A stretch of DNA of 64,000 nucleotides from an uncultured Bacteroidales bacterium (GTDB taxonomy: Bacteria > Bacteroidota > Bacteroidia > Bacteroidales > UBA932): assembly GCA_900316955.1 (NCBI GenBank), contig ONEX01000014.1, positions 27,614 to 91,613 of the forward strand. Direction: 5' to 3'. Of the stretch, positions 52,630-62,035 are shown one piece after another. Position 1 is the first letter of the stretch. Each line of letters begins with the position of its first letter. A program made the position numbers and the translations under genes. The notes beneath the pieces were generated by a model that made no database searches, was not told the DNA's origin, and saw only the letters and a list, made by a program, of their open reading frames with translations.

Positions 52630-54878
52630 CCATGAAAAGAATCCTGATCCTCGTCGCGGGCATCCTGCTGCTGGCCGGCTGCGCGCGGAAAGAAGTCCGC
52701 ATCAAGACGGACGAAGGCACCCTGGTGCTCCAGCCCCTCGTGGACAATGCCATCCGGGTCCGCCTGGAACCGGCCGACTACAAACCGCTGGACGAACTCG
52801 TCTATGTGGAGAAAGTGGCCGCGCCCAAGTTCAAGGTCACCAAGAAAAACGGCGTCGTCGAAGTGCGCACCGCCGCGATGGCCGCCCGCTATGAGAACGG
52901 TGTCCTGACCTTCTTTGATGCCGATGGCAACGTCCTCCTCCGCGAAAACGGTCACAACCTCGTGAAAGCCACGGTCCAGGGAGAGCCCACCTACGACGCC
53001 ACCCTGCGGCTCGCCTCCCCCGAGGACGAGTTCCTCTATGGCACGGGCCAGTTCCAGGACGGCTTCCTGAACATCCGGGGCGTCTCGCGGCGGCTCACGC
53101 AGGTGAACACGCAGATCGCCCTGCCCTTCATCCTGTCCAACAAGGGCTACGGCCTGCTGTGGAACAATTACGGCCTGACGGACTTCAACCCGGCGGACCA
53201 GTCCGTCGCGCTGGCCGTGGCCGGCGAGGACGGCGAGGGCCAGACGGTGAACGCCACCGGCACCGCCGGCAACCGGCGGGAGCGGCGCTTCTCCCGGTCC
53301 TTCGCCGGCAGCGTGGACATTCCCGAGGACGGCACCTACGCCCTCCTGCTGGACGTGGGCCAGAAGATGTCGCGCCGGCACTACCTCGCCATCGATGGCG
53401 AGCCCGTGGTGGACGTGTCCAACACCTGGCTGCCGCCGACCACATCGGCCCTGGTTCCCCTGACCGCCGGGACGCACACCCTCGCGGTCGAAGGCGTCCG
53501 CACCGACAACCCGGTCCTCTACTGGAAGAAGGTCGATGACGCGACCACGTTCCACTCCCCCGTCGCCGCGGCGCTGGACTACACGGTGTTCGCCGGCAAG
53601 GCCGACGAGGTCATCGGCGCCTACCGCACCCTGACGGGGCCGGTGCCCGAGATGCCGGACTGGATGTTCGGCTACATCCACTGTCGCGAGCGCTATCACT
53701 CGTCGGAGGAGATCCTGGCCAATGCGCGCGAGTTCAAGGAGCGCGGCCTGCCGTTGGACGTCATCGTCCAGGACTGGCAGTGGTGGGGCCCGACCGGCTG
53801 GAACTCCATGGAGTTCGACAAGGAGCACTATCCGGACCCGAAGGCCCTGACCGACACGCTGCACGACATGGGCACGCGGTTCATGATTTCCGTCTGGTCC
53901 AAGGTGGACAAGAATTCCAACCTCGGCAAGCGGCTGGCGGAGCGGGGCAGCTACATCGATGGGACCGACTGGATCGACTTCTTCAATCCGGAGGTCGCCG
54001 CGTTCTACGCGCAGAACTTCGTGGACAGCCTGGCGCGGCCGTACAACATCGACGCCTGGTGGTTCGACGCGACGGAACCGGAGAACGACGACCTCGCGGG
54101 CCGGCGCATCGGCAAGGACCAGATCCCGGGCGAATGGTACCGGAACGTGTATCCGCTGATGGTGAACCGGACGATGTATCAGGCGCTGACCGCCGAGGGC
54201 CTCTCGCCCGTCATCCTCACCCGGAGCGCCTTCCCGGGCGCCCAGCGCTACGGCGTCGTGACCTGGTCCGGCGACGTGGGCAACGACTTCGGAACGCTGC
54301 GGCGGCAGATCGCGGGCGGCCTCGGCCAGATGGCCTCCGGCCTGCCCTGGTGGACCTTCGACGCCGGCGGCTTCTTCCGCCCGGGCGACCAGTACACCTC
54401 CGCCGAATACCAGGAGCGCCTCGTCCGCTGGGTCCAGACCGCGACCTTCCTGCCCTTCATGCGGGTCCACGGCTACATGAGCCAGACCGAGCCCTGGCAC
54501 TACTTCCCCGAGACCTACGAGATCATCGCCTCCTACATGGACCTTCGCAAGAAGCTGGAGCCTTATATCCTGGACTGCGCCAAGCGCGTGTCCAAGGAGG
54601 GCTACACGATGATGCGCCCGCTCGTCTTCGACTTCCCGGACGATCCGGAAGCCCTGCGGCAGGACGACGCCTTCATGTTCGGCCCCGCCTACCTCGTCCA
54701 CCCCGTCACCGCCCCGGGCGTCACCACCTGGCGTACCTACCTCCCCGCCACCGACGGCGGCTGGCGTGACTACTGGACCGGCACGACCTACGAAGGCGGC
54801 CAGTGGGTCGAAACCCCCGTCGACCTCGCCACCATCCCCGTCTTCGTCCGCGGAGGCGAAGTTCCCGGCACGCTCTAG
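52626..54878 (+). CDS. GH31 alpha-xylosidase/alpha-glucosidase with PA14 insert, short C-terminus
   Basis: A 750-residue lipoprotein (signal ending LAGC). It has a GH31 N-terminal domain, an inserted PA14-like domain (about 200-305: VDIPEDGTYALLLDVGQ, YLAIDGEPVVD, HTLAVEGV) and the barrel with nucleophile Asp in WWFDATEPEND; the PA14 insert is found in xyloglucan-type alpha-xylosidases. After VDLATIPVFVRGGEVPGTL the protein stops at once, where relatives continue with one or two beta-sandwich domains. It may be truncated. It is translationally coupled to GH51 and followed by a terminator. Confidence 0.85.
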   Translation: MTMKRILILVAGILLLAGCARKEVRIKTDEGTLVLQPLVDNAIRVRLEPADYKPLDELVYVEKVAAPKFKVTKKNGVVEVRTAAMAARYENGVLTFFDADGNVLLRENGHNLVKATVQGEPTYDATLRLASPEDEFLYGTGQFQDGFLNIRGVSRRLTQVNTQIALPFILSNKGYGLLWNNYGLTDFNPADQSVALAVAGEDGEGQTVNATGTAGNRRERRFSRSFAGSVDIPEDGTYALLLDVGQKMSRRHYLAIDGEPVVDVSNTWLPPTTSALVPLTAGTHTLAVEGVRTDNPVLYWKKVDDATTFHSPVAAALDYTVFAGKADEVIGAYRTLTGPVPEMPDWMFGYIHCRERYHSSEEILANAREFKERGLPLDVIVQDWQWWGPTGWNSMEFDKEHYPDPKALTDTLHDMGTRFMISVWSKVDKNSNLGKRLAERGSYIDGTDWIDFFNPEVAAFYAQNFVDSLARPYNIDAWWFDATEPENDDLAGRRIGKDQIPGEWYRNVYPLMVNRTMYQALTAEGLSPVILTRSAFPGAQRYGVVTWSGDVGNDFGTLRRQIAGGLGQMASGLPWWTFDAGGFFRPGDQYTSAEYQERLVRWVQTATFLPFMRVHGYMSQTEPWHYFPETYEIIASYMDLRKKLEPYILDCAKRVSKEGYTMMRPLVFDFPDDPEALRQDDAFMFGPAYLVHPVTAPGVTTWRTYLPATDGGWRDYWTGTTYEGGQWVETPVDLATIPVFVRGGEVPGTL

Positions 54879-54891
54879 CGGCGCCTTCGCC

Positions 54892-54919
54892 CCCCTCGGG
54901 CTGCCTGAGGGGCCTTTTT
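54892..54919 (+). terminator. Intrinsic terminator after the GH31 gene
   Basis: CCCCTC (54892-54897) pairs with GAGGGG (54907-54912), followed by CC and five T residues. Confidence 0.75.
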
Positions 54920-54929
54920 CCCTCCCCTT

Positions 54930-55040
54930 TGTACAAGGTGTGTTTTTATGTGGGACACCTTGTACATAGGAATGCCATTCCAGCACCGTCAGAGGGCTTT
55001 TCGGCGTACAAGGTGTGACACGAAAAATCACACCTTGTAC
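54930..55040. repeat. Pair of perfect hairpins (REP-like) next to the transposase gene
   Basis: Hairpin 1: arms 54930-54941 and 54955-54966, 12 bp perfect. Hairpin 2: arms 55006-55018 and 55028-55040, 13 bp perfect. Both share the core GTACAAGGTGT and its complement, with different loops, and lie 39 bases apart. They end 33 bases from the stop of the HUH transposase gene, as REP pairs do beside RAYT genes. No other copy was noticed in this window. Confidence 0.7.
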
Positions 55041-55072
55041 ATCGGCTTGACCTGCGAAGGGCCGTGGGCTTG

Positions 55073-55996
55073 TCAACGAGGATGGAGGATTGCCTGAACG
55101 GTCTCGCGGTCCAAACCGAAGACGCGCGCCAATTGCCGCACGGTCGTTTTCCGCGTCCGGTTGAAGTAAGGGATGAGCCTCGTCTTCTGGAGGAGGCTCA
55201 GGGCGGACAAGTCCGTTCCGAACCAACGCTGGGCCTCGGCCGCCGCATCCTTCAAGACTTCGCCGTCGGTATGCATCGTCCGAGGCCCATCCACGAGCCG
55301 CTGACGCATTTCCGCCACGTTCACGGTCCCGATCGTCCGGATATAATACGCCTGGTCGTGGTTGAAGGCCTGCTCCAGATAGTCCGTGTCGCAGAAACTT
55401 TCGGGAACCAGACAGCCATCGGCATCGACCAGCCAGGGGACACCGGAAAGGTCGTCTCCAGTATGGAAGAGCGCCCGGTGTTCCCGGCGGGTCATCTCCG
55501 CGACTTTCCGAACGGGGCCTGGAGCCCCGGGAGGAATCCGGCCCCGGAACATCGCCCGGTATCCGGACCAACGGTACTCGTTGACATTACAGCCATTGTC
55601 CAAGGCGTTGCGCGGAACATAGGCGAGCGTATTGCGCAGATACCAGTCACTGTCCAGACAAGAAGCGTTCATGTCCACCCCGCGAAGCAGCTTCCGTTCC
55701 CCATAACGGCCGGACACCCACATCGACGCCATCTTCTTCACCTCCTCACCGTAACTGTCGGCGTCATCCTGGCATCGGGCCAGGACGGTGGCGTGACTAT
55801 GATTGGAAACGACCACGTAGATGACTACGATGACGTTTTTCCGTCTGGCCGCCAGGCAAATGATCTTGACAAAGGCGTCATAATCCTTGTCGTCGCGGCA
55901 CAGCACGGCCTTCTCTAGGCCCTCCAGGTAAATATGGAAAGGCTGGACATTGCCGATGGTCCCGTCAGGGAGCACCCGCTGAACGATGCGTCGCAT
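55073..55996 (-). CDS. HUH/Y1 transposase of the RAYT (REP-associated) type
   Basis: A 307-residue protein with an IS200-like Y1 transposase fold. It has VQPFHIYLEGLEKAVLCRDDKDYDAF near the N-terminus, the metal-binding HUH motif as NHSHA in VVVSNHSHATVLA (near residue 65), and a probable catalytic Tyr in a later YLRNTLAYVPRNALDNG stretch. The C-terminal helices (TVRQLARVFGLDRETVQAIL) look like a DNA-binding HTH. RAYT proteins mobilise REP hairpins. It starts 3 bases after the gene upstream, and two matching hairpins lie just beyond its stop. The catalytic residues look present, so the gene may be active. Confidence 0.72.
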   Translation of the reverse strand: MRRIVQRVLPDGTIGNVQPFHIYLEGLEKAVLCRDDKDYDAFVKIICLAARRKNVIVVIYVVVSNHSHATVLARCQDDADSYGEEVKKMASMWVSGRYGERKLLRGVDMNASCLDSDWYLRNTLAYVPRNALDNGCNVNEYRWSGYRAMFRGRIPPGAPGPVRKVAEMTRREHRALFHTGDDLSGVPWLVDADGCLVPESFCDTDYLEQAFNHDQAYYIRTIGTVNVAEMRQRLVDGPRTMHTDGEVLKDAAAEAQRWFGTDLSALSLLQKTRLIPYFNRTRKTTVRQLARVFGLDRETVQAILHPR

Positions 55997-55999
55997 CGC

Positions 56000-56353
56000 C
56001 TAGCTCCGGGACTTGGGCGGGGCGACGCCGGGGCCGAAGACCATGATCTTGCCGCCGGACTGCTCGAAGGCCCGGCGGGCGTCGCGGATGGAGGCTTCCA
56101 GCATGCCGGAGGCATCGTCCAGGAAGCCGACCATCTGGCGGCGGTTCACGCTCACGCCGAGATCCGCGATCGCGAGGGCCCGGATCATGGCCAGCACGGC
56201 CTGCTCGTTCCCGCCCCACAGGGTGGTCATCATGGCCATGGCCAGCTCGGTGACCGTCTGATGGATCGTGTCCGGATCCTTCAGCGGATCGATGTCCGTG
56301 TGGAACCGGATGTCATTCTCTCCGTAACGGACTACTTCAATGATTTTCTTCAT
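56000..56353 (-). CDS. Unknown protein, 117 aa
   Basis: A 117-residue protein starting MKKIIEVVRYGENDIRF at ATG 56353. It contains a helical, Met/Ala-rich middle (TVTELAMAMMTTLWGGNEQAVLAMIRALAIADLGVSVNRRQMV) and a Ser/Pro/Arg tail. I do not recognise a family. It is 3 bases upstream of the transposase gene in the same direction. Its start lies inside one copy of the 20-bp direct repeat (56347-56366), and an AAGATTTG box lies 5 bases before the ATG. Confidence 0.65.
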   Translation of the reverse strand: MKKIIEVVRYGENDIRFHTDIDPLKDPDTIHQTVTELAMAMMTTLWGGNEQAVLAMIRALAIADLGVSVNRRQMVGFLDDASGMLEASIRDARRAFEQSGGKIMVFGPGVAPPKSRS

Positions 56354-56366
56354 ACGCACAAATCTT
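56347..56366. repeat. 20-bp direct repeat, copy 1
   Basis: This 20-base sequence, covering the ATG and leader of the 117-residue gene, is repeated exactly at 56528-56547. The two copies bracket the probable small RNA. Confidence 0.85.
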
Positions 56367-56392
56367 TAACTATTACCAATAAGGGACAGTAC

Positions 56393-56423
56393 TTGCCCAT
56401 TATCAAAAGAATACGTACTTTTG
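56393..56423 (+). promoter_or_regulatory. Promoter of a probable small RNA
   Basis: TTG (56393-56395), 20 bases, then TACTTTTG (56416-56423), an exact TAnnTTTG match. No start codon with a coding frame follows; a hairpin and terminator do. Confidence 0.65.
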
Positions 56424-56426
56424 CAG

Positions 56427-56512
56427 TGCGAGCCTGATGTTTCAGTTGCCGGGCAAGGCAAACTGCAGGTAAACAAAAGGACATAAACGCATCCGAGAGG
56501 GTGCGTTTTTTT
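56427..56512 (+). ncRNA. Probable small RNA, about 85 nt, unknown family
   Basis: Between a consensus promoter (56393-56423) and a strong intrinsic terminator lies a short, structured, non-coding stretch. A hairpin TTGCC-GGGCAA-GGCAA (about 56446-56461) is flanked by sequence that can pair as CAGTTGCC with GGCAAACTG, with one bulge. The terminator is a 9-bp stem with a GAGA loop (56486-56507) and seven T residues (56506-56512). No plausible reading frame fits. I cannot match it to 6S, SRP or tmRNA. Confidence 0.6.
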
Positions 56513-56527
56513 GTGATTCCATAGGGC

Positions 56528-56547
56528 TCTTCATACGCACAAATCTT
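56528..56547. repeat. 20-bp direct repeat, copy 2
   Basis: Exact copy of 56347-56366, 16 bases after the small RNA's terminator. Confidence 0.85.
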
Positions 56548-56781
56548 ACAGTTTCTCCGGCAAACATCGGGAAAAGAGCCGTTTTAAAAAAAGATTAAAC
56601 GTTTAAGTTCCAAATGGGAGTTGCAGGGAGCTGGGAGGCCGATTTTGGGGGCCGGAGAGCGCGGCCGGAAGGGGCATTTCACGCAAAAATGCCGGATTTT
56701 TGCGTGAAAAGGGCCTTCCCAGGGCGCTCGGGGGCCGATTTCGGCCGAAAAGTGTAAAACGGTTTTTTCGGGGATTTTCCG

Positions 56782-56789
56782 TACCTTTG
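56782..56789 (+). promoter_or_regulatory. -7 promoter box of the C69 peptidase gene
   Basis: TACCTTTG, exact consensus, 16 bases before the ATG at 56806. Confidence 0.6.
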
Positions 56790-56805
56790 GACAAACGATT
56801 GATCC

Positions 56806-58344
56806 ATGAAACGATTCTTCACCCTCGTGGCCGCGCTGGCCATCGGCAGCCTGCTCTTCGCCCAGGAATTCGACGGCCAGAGCTGCACGTCCATCATGGT
56901 GGGCCGGAAGGCCTCCACCGACGGTTCCGTGATGACATCCCATACCTGTGACGGCCGATACCGCACATGGGCCCAGGTGGAACCCGCGGCGGACCATGCG
57001 CCCGGGACGATGCATCCGGTCCTCCGGGGCACCATGCACACGATGTTCCGCGGAGACACCACGGGCGTCAGGCTCATGGGCGAAATCCCGGAGGCGGCCC
57101 ATACCTACGCCTACCTGAACACGGCCTATCCCTGCCTCAACGAGAAGCAGCTGGCCATCGGCGAAACCACCTTCGGCGGTCCGGACACCCTCGTGAACGC
57201 CGCGGGCTGGTTCCGGATCGAGGAACTCGAGCGCGTCGCCCTGCAGCGCTGCGACAACGCCCGCGACGCCATCCGGCTGATGGGCGCCCTCGCGGAGCAA
57301 TACGGCTACGGCGACGGCGGCGAGTGCCTCACGGTCGCCGACAAGAACGAGGTCTGGCAGTTCGAGATCGTCGGCATCGGCAAGGAACGGATCGGCGCTG
57401 CCTGGGTGGCGAAGCGGGTGCCTGACGACCACGTCGCCGTATCGGCCAACATCCCCCGCATCGGCCGCATCGACCGCAAGAGCAAGGACATGATGGCGTC
57501 CGCCAATGTGGAGCAGGTCGCCATCGACAACGGCCTCTGGGACGGGAAGGGCGAGTTCATCTTCTGGAAGTATTTCAATACCGACTATGCCAAGGGCAAG
57601 AACTTCAACGACCGCGAGTACTTCATCCTCAATCACTTCGCGCCCTCGCTCGGCCTCACCTACGACATGGAAGAACTCCCCTTCTCCGTCAAGCCCGAGA
57701 AGCCGGTCGATATCCGCGAGGTGATGGCCCTCTACCGCGAGACCTACGAGGGAACGGACTTCGACATGACCAAGGACGTCAAGATTGCCCGGGCCGCCAA
57801 CAAGCAGCATCCGGCCGACACGGTCGTGAGCCCCATCGCGAACCCGTGGCTGACGACCACGATGCGGAACACCCTGAACACCATCGCCCCCGGCACCGTC
57901 GAATTCCGGCGGACCGTGGCCGTCGCCTGGTGCGCCTACTCGCACGTGACGCAGCTCCGCTCGTGGCTTCCCGACGCAGTGGGCGGCGTGTGCTGGCTGT
58001 CGCTGGACAACCCCGGCCAGAGCCCCCGCATCCCCGTCTTCTGCGGCACCACCGCCCTCCCGAAGGCCTACGAGACCTGCGGGCAGAAGCAGTATGTCGA
58101 GGACTGCGCCCTCTGGCAGTTCCGCCGGGCCAACAAGCTCGCCACCCTCTCCTGGCAGACCACCAAGGCCGGTTTCAACGAAGAAATCCTCCGGCTCGAG
58201 AACCTCGCCCTCGACGGCGCCCCCACCTGCGCCGCCTCCCCCGCCGCCCTGAACGCCTACACCGAGTACATCTACCAGGAAAGCGTCCGCGCCTGGAAAG
58301 CCCTCGAGGACAAGTACTGGGTGCAGTTCGGGTCGGGGTTCTGA
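56806..58344 (+). CDS. C69 family dipeptidase
   Basis: A 512-residue exported peptidase. The signal peptide ends at FAQ and the conserved nucleophilic Cys follows soon after in GQSCTSIMVGRKASTDGSVMTSHT, as in Ntn-type C69 dipeptidases. Other landmarks are LAIGETTFGGPD, GYGDGGECLTVADKNEVWQFEIVG and SFYPDT-like PEKPVDIREVMALYRETYEGTDFD. It cleaves dipeptides from ingested protein. A single gene with its own promoter. Confidence 0.9.
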   Translation: MKRFFTLVAALAIGSLLFAQEFDGQSCTSIMVGRKASTDGSVMTSHTCDGRYRTWAQVEPAADHAPGTMHPVLRGTMHTMFRGDTTGVRLMGEIPEAAHTYAYLNTAYPCLNEKQLAIGETTFGGPDTLVNAAGWFRIEELERVALQRCDNARDAIRLMGALAEQYGYGDGGECLTVADKNEVWQFEIVGIGKERIGAAWVAKRVPDDHVAVSANIPRIGRIDRKSKDMMASANVEQVAIDNGLWDGKGEFIFWKYFNTDYAKGKNFNDREYFILNHFAPSLGLTYDMEELPFSVKPEKPVDIREVMALYRETYEGTDFDMTKDVKIARAANKQHPADTVVSPIANPWLTTTMRNTLNTIAPGTVEFRRTVAVAWCAYSHVTQLRSWLPDAVGGVCWLSLDNPGQSPRIPVFCGTTALPKAYETCGQKQYVEDCALWQFRRANKLATLSWQTTKAGFNEEILRLENLALDGAPTCAASPAALNAYTEYIYQESVRAWKALEDKYWVQFGSGF

Positions 58345-58353
58345 GGAATACGA

Positions 58354-59631
58354 CTAAACGGACGGCTGGTCCTGGTCGTCGGGGCCGGCGGCGCGGTCGG
58401 CGGCTTTGCGGGCTTCGGCAGCCTCGGCGAACTTCCGGGTCATCGTTTCGTTGCCCTTAGTGAGTTTCTTGATGGTGAGGGCGTCGGCCTTGTCGTTCGC
58501 CAGGCGGAGGTTGTTTTCGGAGCCGATCAGGGCGTCCTTGATCTTCTGCAGGTGCGTGATGGACTTGTCGATTTCGTCGATGGCGGCCTTGAACTTTTCG
58601 CTGGCCAGACGATAGTTGCGGCCGAAGGCCTCCTTGAAGGCATCCAGCTGGCTTTCGAAATGGGTCACGTCCACACTCTGGCTGCGGGCGATCTCCAGTT
58701 CTTTCTTGATGCCGACCGTCTTCTTGGCGGCATTGACCAGGAGGGTGATGATCGGACGGAAGAACTGCGGACGGATCACGTACATCTTAGGGTAGCGATA
58801 GGAGACATCGACGATACCCCCATTGTATAGCTCGCTGTCCGGTTCCAGGAGAGAGACCAGCACGGCATATTCGCAGCCTTTCATGTTGCGGTCCGCATCG
58901 AGTTTGCGGAAGAAGTCCTCGTTCTTGTGCTTGGTGGCCGTCTCGTCCATCTCGTTCTTCATCTCGAACATGATGGAGATGTACTCCACCCCGTCCTCGA
59001 AATCACGGAAGATGAAGTCACCCTTGCTGCCGAGCGAGGCATCGTTGTCCTTCTCGAAATAGGCGTTCGGGAACATGGGCCGCATCTCTCCGTTGAACAC
59101 GTTGCTGCAGTGTGCCTCAAGGGTTTCGCCGACCATCTTGGTGGACATCCGCGTTTTCAGGTCCTTGTAGTAGTCGACCTGCTCCTGTGCCATCTTCAGC
59201 TTGGCCTCGTACTCCTTACGGACATTATCCTCGTGGAGCGCCGCCTCCTTGGCCGCCAGCTGGGCCGAAGACCGGAGTTGGAGGATAGAAGCGTTCAGGT
59301 TCGCGATTTCCTCGTTCTTCGCGGCGACAGCGGTCCCAACGGCCAGTTTCTGCCGATCGCCCTGCGCCGCAACCTGCTCCTTGAGGCGTGAAATCTCCCC
59401 TTCTTTCGCCAGAATCGCCTGGTCCTTCTTGAACAGCTCCGTCTGGTACGCCTGCTGCGTCGTCACGGCCTTCGCCCGCTGCTCGGCCTCATACTGCGCA
59501 TGCAGCTCGGCCAGCCGGCGCTGGACCTCGGCGTTGAATTCGGTCCCGCGGACCTGGGAGACGATGGAAGCGTAATCGGCCTCATCGACCGTGAAGACAC
59601 TTCCGCACTTGGGGCATTTAAGTTCGTGCAT
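58354..59631 (-). CDS. DUF2130 coiled-coil protein
   Basis: A 425-residue cytosolic protein. The N-terminus has a CPKC half of a zinc ribbon ([19 protein letters not shown]), followed by a long coiled coil (about 40-170) and the DUF2130 domain (about 175-340: [67 protein letters not shown]). The latter shape, with its D...E...K core, recalls PD-(D/E)XK nucleases, which is my inference. Function is unknown. Confidence 0.82.
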   Translation of the reverse strand: MHELKCPKCGSVFTVDEADYASIVSQVRGTEFNAEVQRRLAELHAQYEAEQRAKAVTTQQAYQTELFKKDQAILAKEGEISRLKEQVAAQGDRQKLAVGTAVAAKNEEIANLNASILQLRSSAQLAAKEAALHEDNVRKEYEAKLKMAQEQVDYYKDLKTRMSTKMVGETLEAHCSNVFNGEMRPMFPNAYFEKDNDASLGSKGDFIFRDFEDGVEYISIMFEMKNEMDETATKHKNEDFFRKLDADRNMKGCEYAVLVSLLEPDSELYNGGIVDVSYRYPKMYVIRPQFFRPIITLLVNAAKKTVGIKKELEIARSQSVDVTHFESQLDAFKEAFGRNYRLASEKFKAAIDEIDKSITHLQKIKDALIGSENNLRLANDKADALTIKKLTKGNETMTRKFAEAAEARKAADRAAGPDDQDQPSV

Positions 59632-59652
59632 ATTATCTTGTCTATTTCGTTA

Positions 59653-61956
59653 TCATAGATAATCCTTCGTCACCGACTCCTCACATTCCCGCACGCCGGC
59701 GGGCGGGCCGGCGTAGAGCACGCGGCCGCCGGATTCGCCGGCGCCGGGGCCGAGCTCGACGAGCCAGTCGGCGCTGCGGATGACGTCCAGGTTGTGCTCG
59801 ATGAGCCAGACGGTGTTGCCGCGGTCCACGAGGGCGTCGAAGAGGCAGATGATGTGGCGGATGTCCTTCGTATGGAGACCGTCCGTGGGCTCGTCGATGA
59901 TGAAGATTTTCCCTTCTTCGCCCAGGTAGGAGGCCAGTTTCAGGCGCTGGAGCTCGCCGCCCGAGAGGGTGGAAAGCGCCTGGTTCAGATGCAGGTACTG
60001 CAGTCCCACGTCCATGAGGGGTCGCAGTTTCTGTTCGATGACGGATCCTTTGAAGAAGGCCGAGGCGAGGCGGACGGAAAGGTCCATGACCTGGGCGATG
60101 TTGAGTGTCTCGCCGGTGGCGCCGGTCACGGTATAGGCCAAGGCCTCGGGCGCGTAGCGCAGGCCGCCGCAGGCTTCGCAGGTGGTCTCGATGGCGTCCA
60201 TGAAGGCCATCTCGGACACGATGACACCCTTACCACCGCACACGGGGCAGGCGCCCTTGCCGTTGAAGGTAAAGTATTCCTCCTTCATCTTATGGGCCTT
60301 CGCGAAGGCCTTGCGGATGTCGCCGGCCACCTCCATATAGGTCGCGGGCGTGGACCGCAGGCTCACGCCGATGTTCTCCTGGCTGATGTACACGACATCG
60401 TCTGGATTCGGATAGGCGCGGCGGAAGCATTCCATCAGGGAGCTCTTCCCGGAGCCCGCGACGCCGGCGACGACACCGAAAACGCCCAGGGGCAGGTCGA
60501 TGGAAACGCCCTTGAGGTTGTGCAGGGTGGCGTTTTCCAGGTGGAAGAGATTCCCGGTCGAGCCGGGAATGACGTCGTCCGTCATGGCCGACCTGATCGG
60601 CCATCTCGGGTGCTCCTTGAACGGCACCGGGGCGCCGAGGAGGGAGCCGGTGGCCGTGCCGGAGCGGAGGAGGGCGTCGTAGGAGCCCTCGAAGACGATG
60701 CGACCGCCGTCGATGCCCGGGCCGGGGCCCAGGTCCACGACGTGGTCGGCGATCCGGATCATCTCCGGATGGTGTTCCACGAGGAGGACGGTGTTGCCGG
60801 CGTCGCGCAGGCGCTGGACCGAGCGCTTCATCCGCTCGATGTCACGGTTGTGCAGGCCCACGCTGGGCTCGTCCAGGATGTAGAGCACATCGGCCAGCGA
60901 GGAGTTGATGTATTTGGCGATCTTGCAGCGCTGGGCTTCGCCGCCGGAGAGCGTCCCGACGGGCCGGTCCAGGCTCAGGTACCCGAGGCCGATCTCCTCC
61001 AGCGCCGTGAGCCGCGCGCCGATGGCCGCCTTGAGGTCCACCGCGAGCGGATCGGCCAGGTCCCGGATCCAGGCGTTGAGCCGGGAGATGGACATCGCGC
61101 AGGCCTCGGCGATATTGACCCCCTCGATCTTGCAGGTCAACACCTTCGGGTTCAGCCGCGTGCCGCCGCAGTCGGGGCAGGTGCCCATCACGAGCATCGG
61201 ATTGAGCACGGCGGCGTGCAGGAGGCCCTCCTCGGAATTGATGATGGACCGGTACATCCGGGGGATGAGGCCCTCGTATTTCGCCGATTTAGGCCAATTG
61301 GAGGGCGGGTTCTTGAGCCGGATCTGCGGGCTGTTCAGGAACAGGTCCAGTTCCTCCGGCGAGTAGTCCTTGATCTTCTTGTCCAGGTCGAACAGGCCGC
61401 TGTGGGCATACCGGATCCAGCGCCAGCCACCCTTGCCGAAGGCGATGTAATGGATCGTATCCTCGTCATTGAGGCTCTTGTCGAAGTCCACAAGCTTGTG
61501 GATATCCAGCTCCCGGATCTCGCCGAGGCCGGAGCAGCGCGGGCAGCTCCCTTGCGGGTGGTTGAAGCTGAACGAGTCGGAATAGCCCACGAACGGCTTC
61601 CCCACGCGGGAGAAAAGCAGCCGCATCAGGGCATAGATGTCGGTGTAGGTGCCCACCGTGGACCGGGAATTCTTGGCGGGTTTCTTCTGGTCGATGACCA
61701 CCGCGATGGGCAGTCCCTCGATCTCGTCCACATGCGGACGCCCGTACTTGGGCAGATACTGCTGCACGAAGGTCGGGAAGGTGTCGTTCAGCTCCCGCCG
61801 CGACTTCGCCGCGATCGTGTCCAGCACCAGCGAGCTCTTCCCCGAGCCCGAAACGCCCGTGAACACGGTAATCTTGTATTTGGGAATGTCCAGGGAAACG
61901 TCCTTCAGGTTGTTCTCCCTCGCGCCCCGGATGCGTATGATGTCCCTCTCTTGCAT
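59653..61956 (-). CDS. UvrA2-like excinuclease-type ABC ATPase
   Basis: About 767 residues from ATG 61956 ([11 protein letters not shown]). Two ABC halves: Walker [11 protein letters not shown] and [10 protein letters not shown]; signatures [10 protein letters not shown] and [10 protein letters not shown]; Walker B-type DEPSVGLH and DEPTDGLH. Four zinc-finger CxxC pairs are seen ([31 protein letters not shown]). Being shorter than UvrA, with no clear UvrB-binding domain, it belongs with the UvrA2/DrrC class linked to DNA damage or drug tolerance. Residues about 463-469 (IPGSTGN) are encoded by a REP-like repeat. Confidence 0.88.
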   Translation of the reverse strand: MQERDIIRIRGARENNLKDVSLDIPKYKITVFTGVSGSGKSSLVLDTIAAKSRRELNDTFPTFVQQYLPKYGRPHVDEIEGLPIAVVIDQKKPAKNSRSTVGTYTDIYALMRLLFSRVGKPFVGYSDSFSFNHPQGSCPRCSGLGEIRELDIHKLVDFDKSLNDEDTIHYIAFGKGGWRWIRYAHSGLFDLDKKIKDYSPEELDLFLNSPQIRLKNPPSNWPKSAKYEGLIPRMYRSIINSEEGLLHAAVLNPMLVMGTCPDCGGTRLNPKVLTCKIEGVNIAEACAMSISRLNAWIRDLADPLAVDLKAAIGARLTALEEIGLGYLSLDRPVGTLSGGEAQRCKIAKYINSSLADVLYILDEPSVGLHNRDIERMKRSVQRLRDAGNTVLLVEHHPEMIRIADHVVDLGPGPGIDGGRIVFEGSYDALLRSGTATGSLLGAPVPFKEHPRWPIRSAMTDDVIPGSTGNLFHLENATLHNLKGVSIDLPLGVFGVVAGVAGSGKSSLMECFRRAYPNPDDVVYISQENIGVSLRSTPATYMEVAGDIRKAFAKAHKMKEEYFTFNGKGACPVCGGKGVIVSEMAFMDAIETTCEACGGLRYAPEALAYTVTGATGETLNIAQVMDLSVRLASAFFKGSVIEQKLRPLMDVGLQYLHLNQALSTLSGGELQRLKLASYLGEEGKIFIIDEPTDGLHTKDIRHIICLFDALVDRGNTVWLIEHNLDVIRSADWLVELGPGAGESGGRVLYAGPPAGVRECEESVTKDYL
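60550..60570. repeat. REP-like palindrome, copy C, inside the UvrA2-like gene
   Basis: The 21-base palindrome (ATTCCCGG and CCGGGAAT around TCGAG) lies in frame between the two ATPase halves, encoding IPGSTGN. The reading frame stays open. Confidence 0.8.
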
Positions 61957-62035
61957 ATTCTGCGTGAATATACGCATTTTTGCGGGAAAACCCTCGTCCA
62001 CGGGCGGTCCCTGAGCTTGCCGAAGGGCCGCCCGC

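Noticed and set aside
56457-56547. A 30-codon minus-strand frame (MKSPMESQKN...) across the small RNA
   Set aside because: It depends on the ATG of the duplicated 20-bp leader, has no similarity to the 117-residue gene and runs through the terminator stem.
58354-59631. DUF2130 protein as part of a defence system
   Set aside because: It stands alone, with no helicase, methylase, toxin or other typical partner gene nearby.
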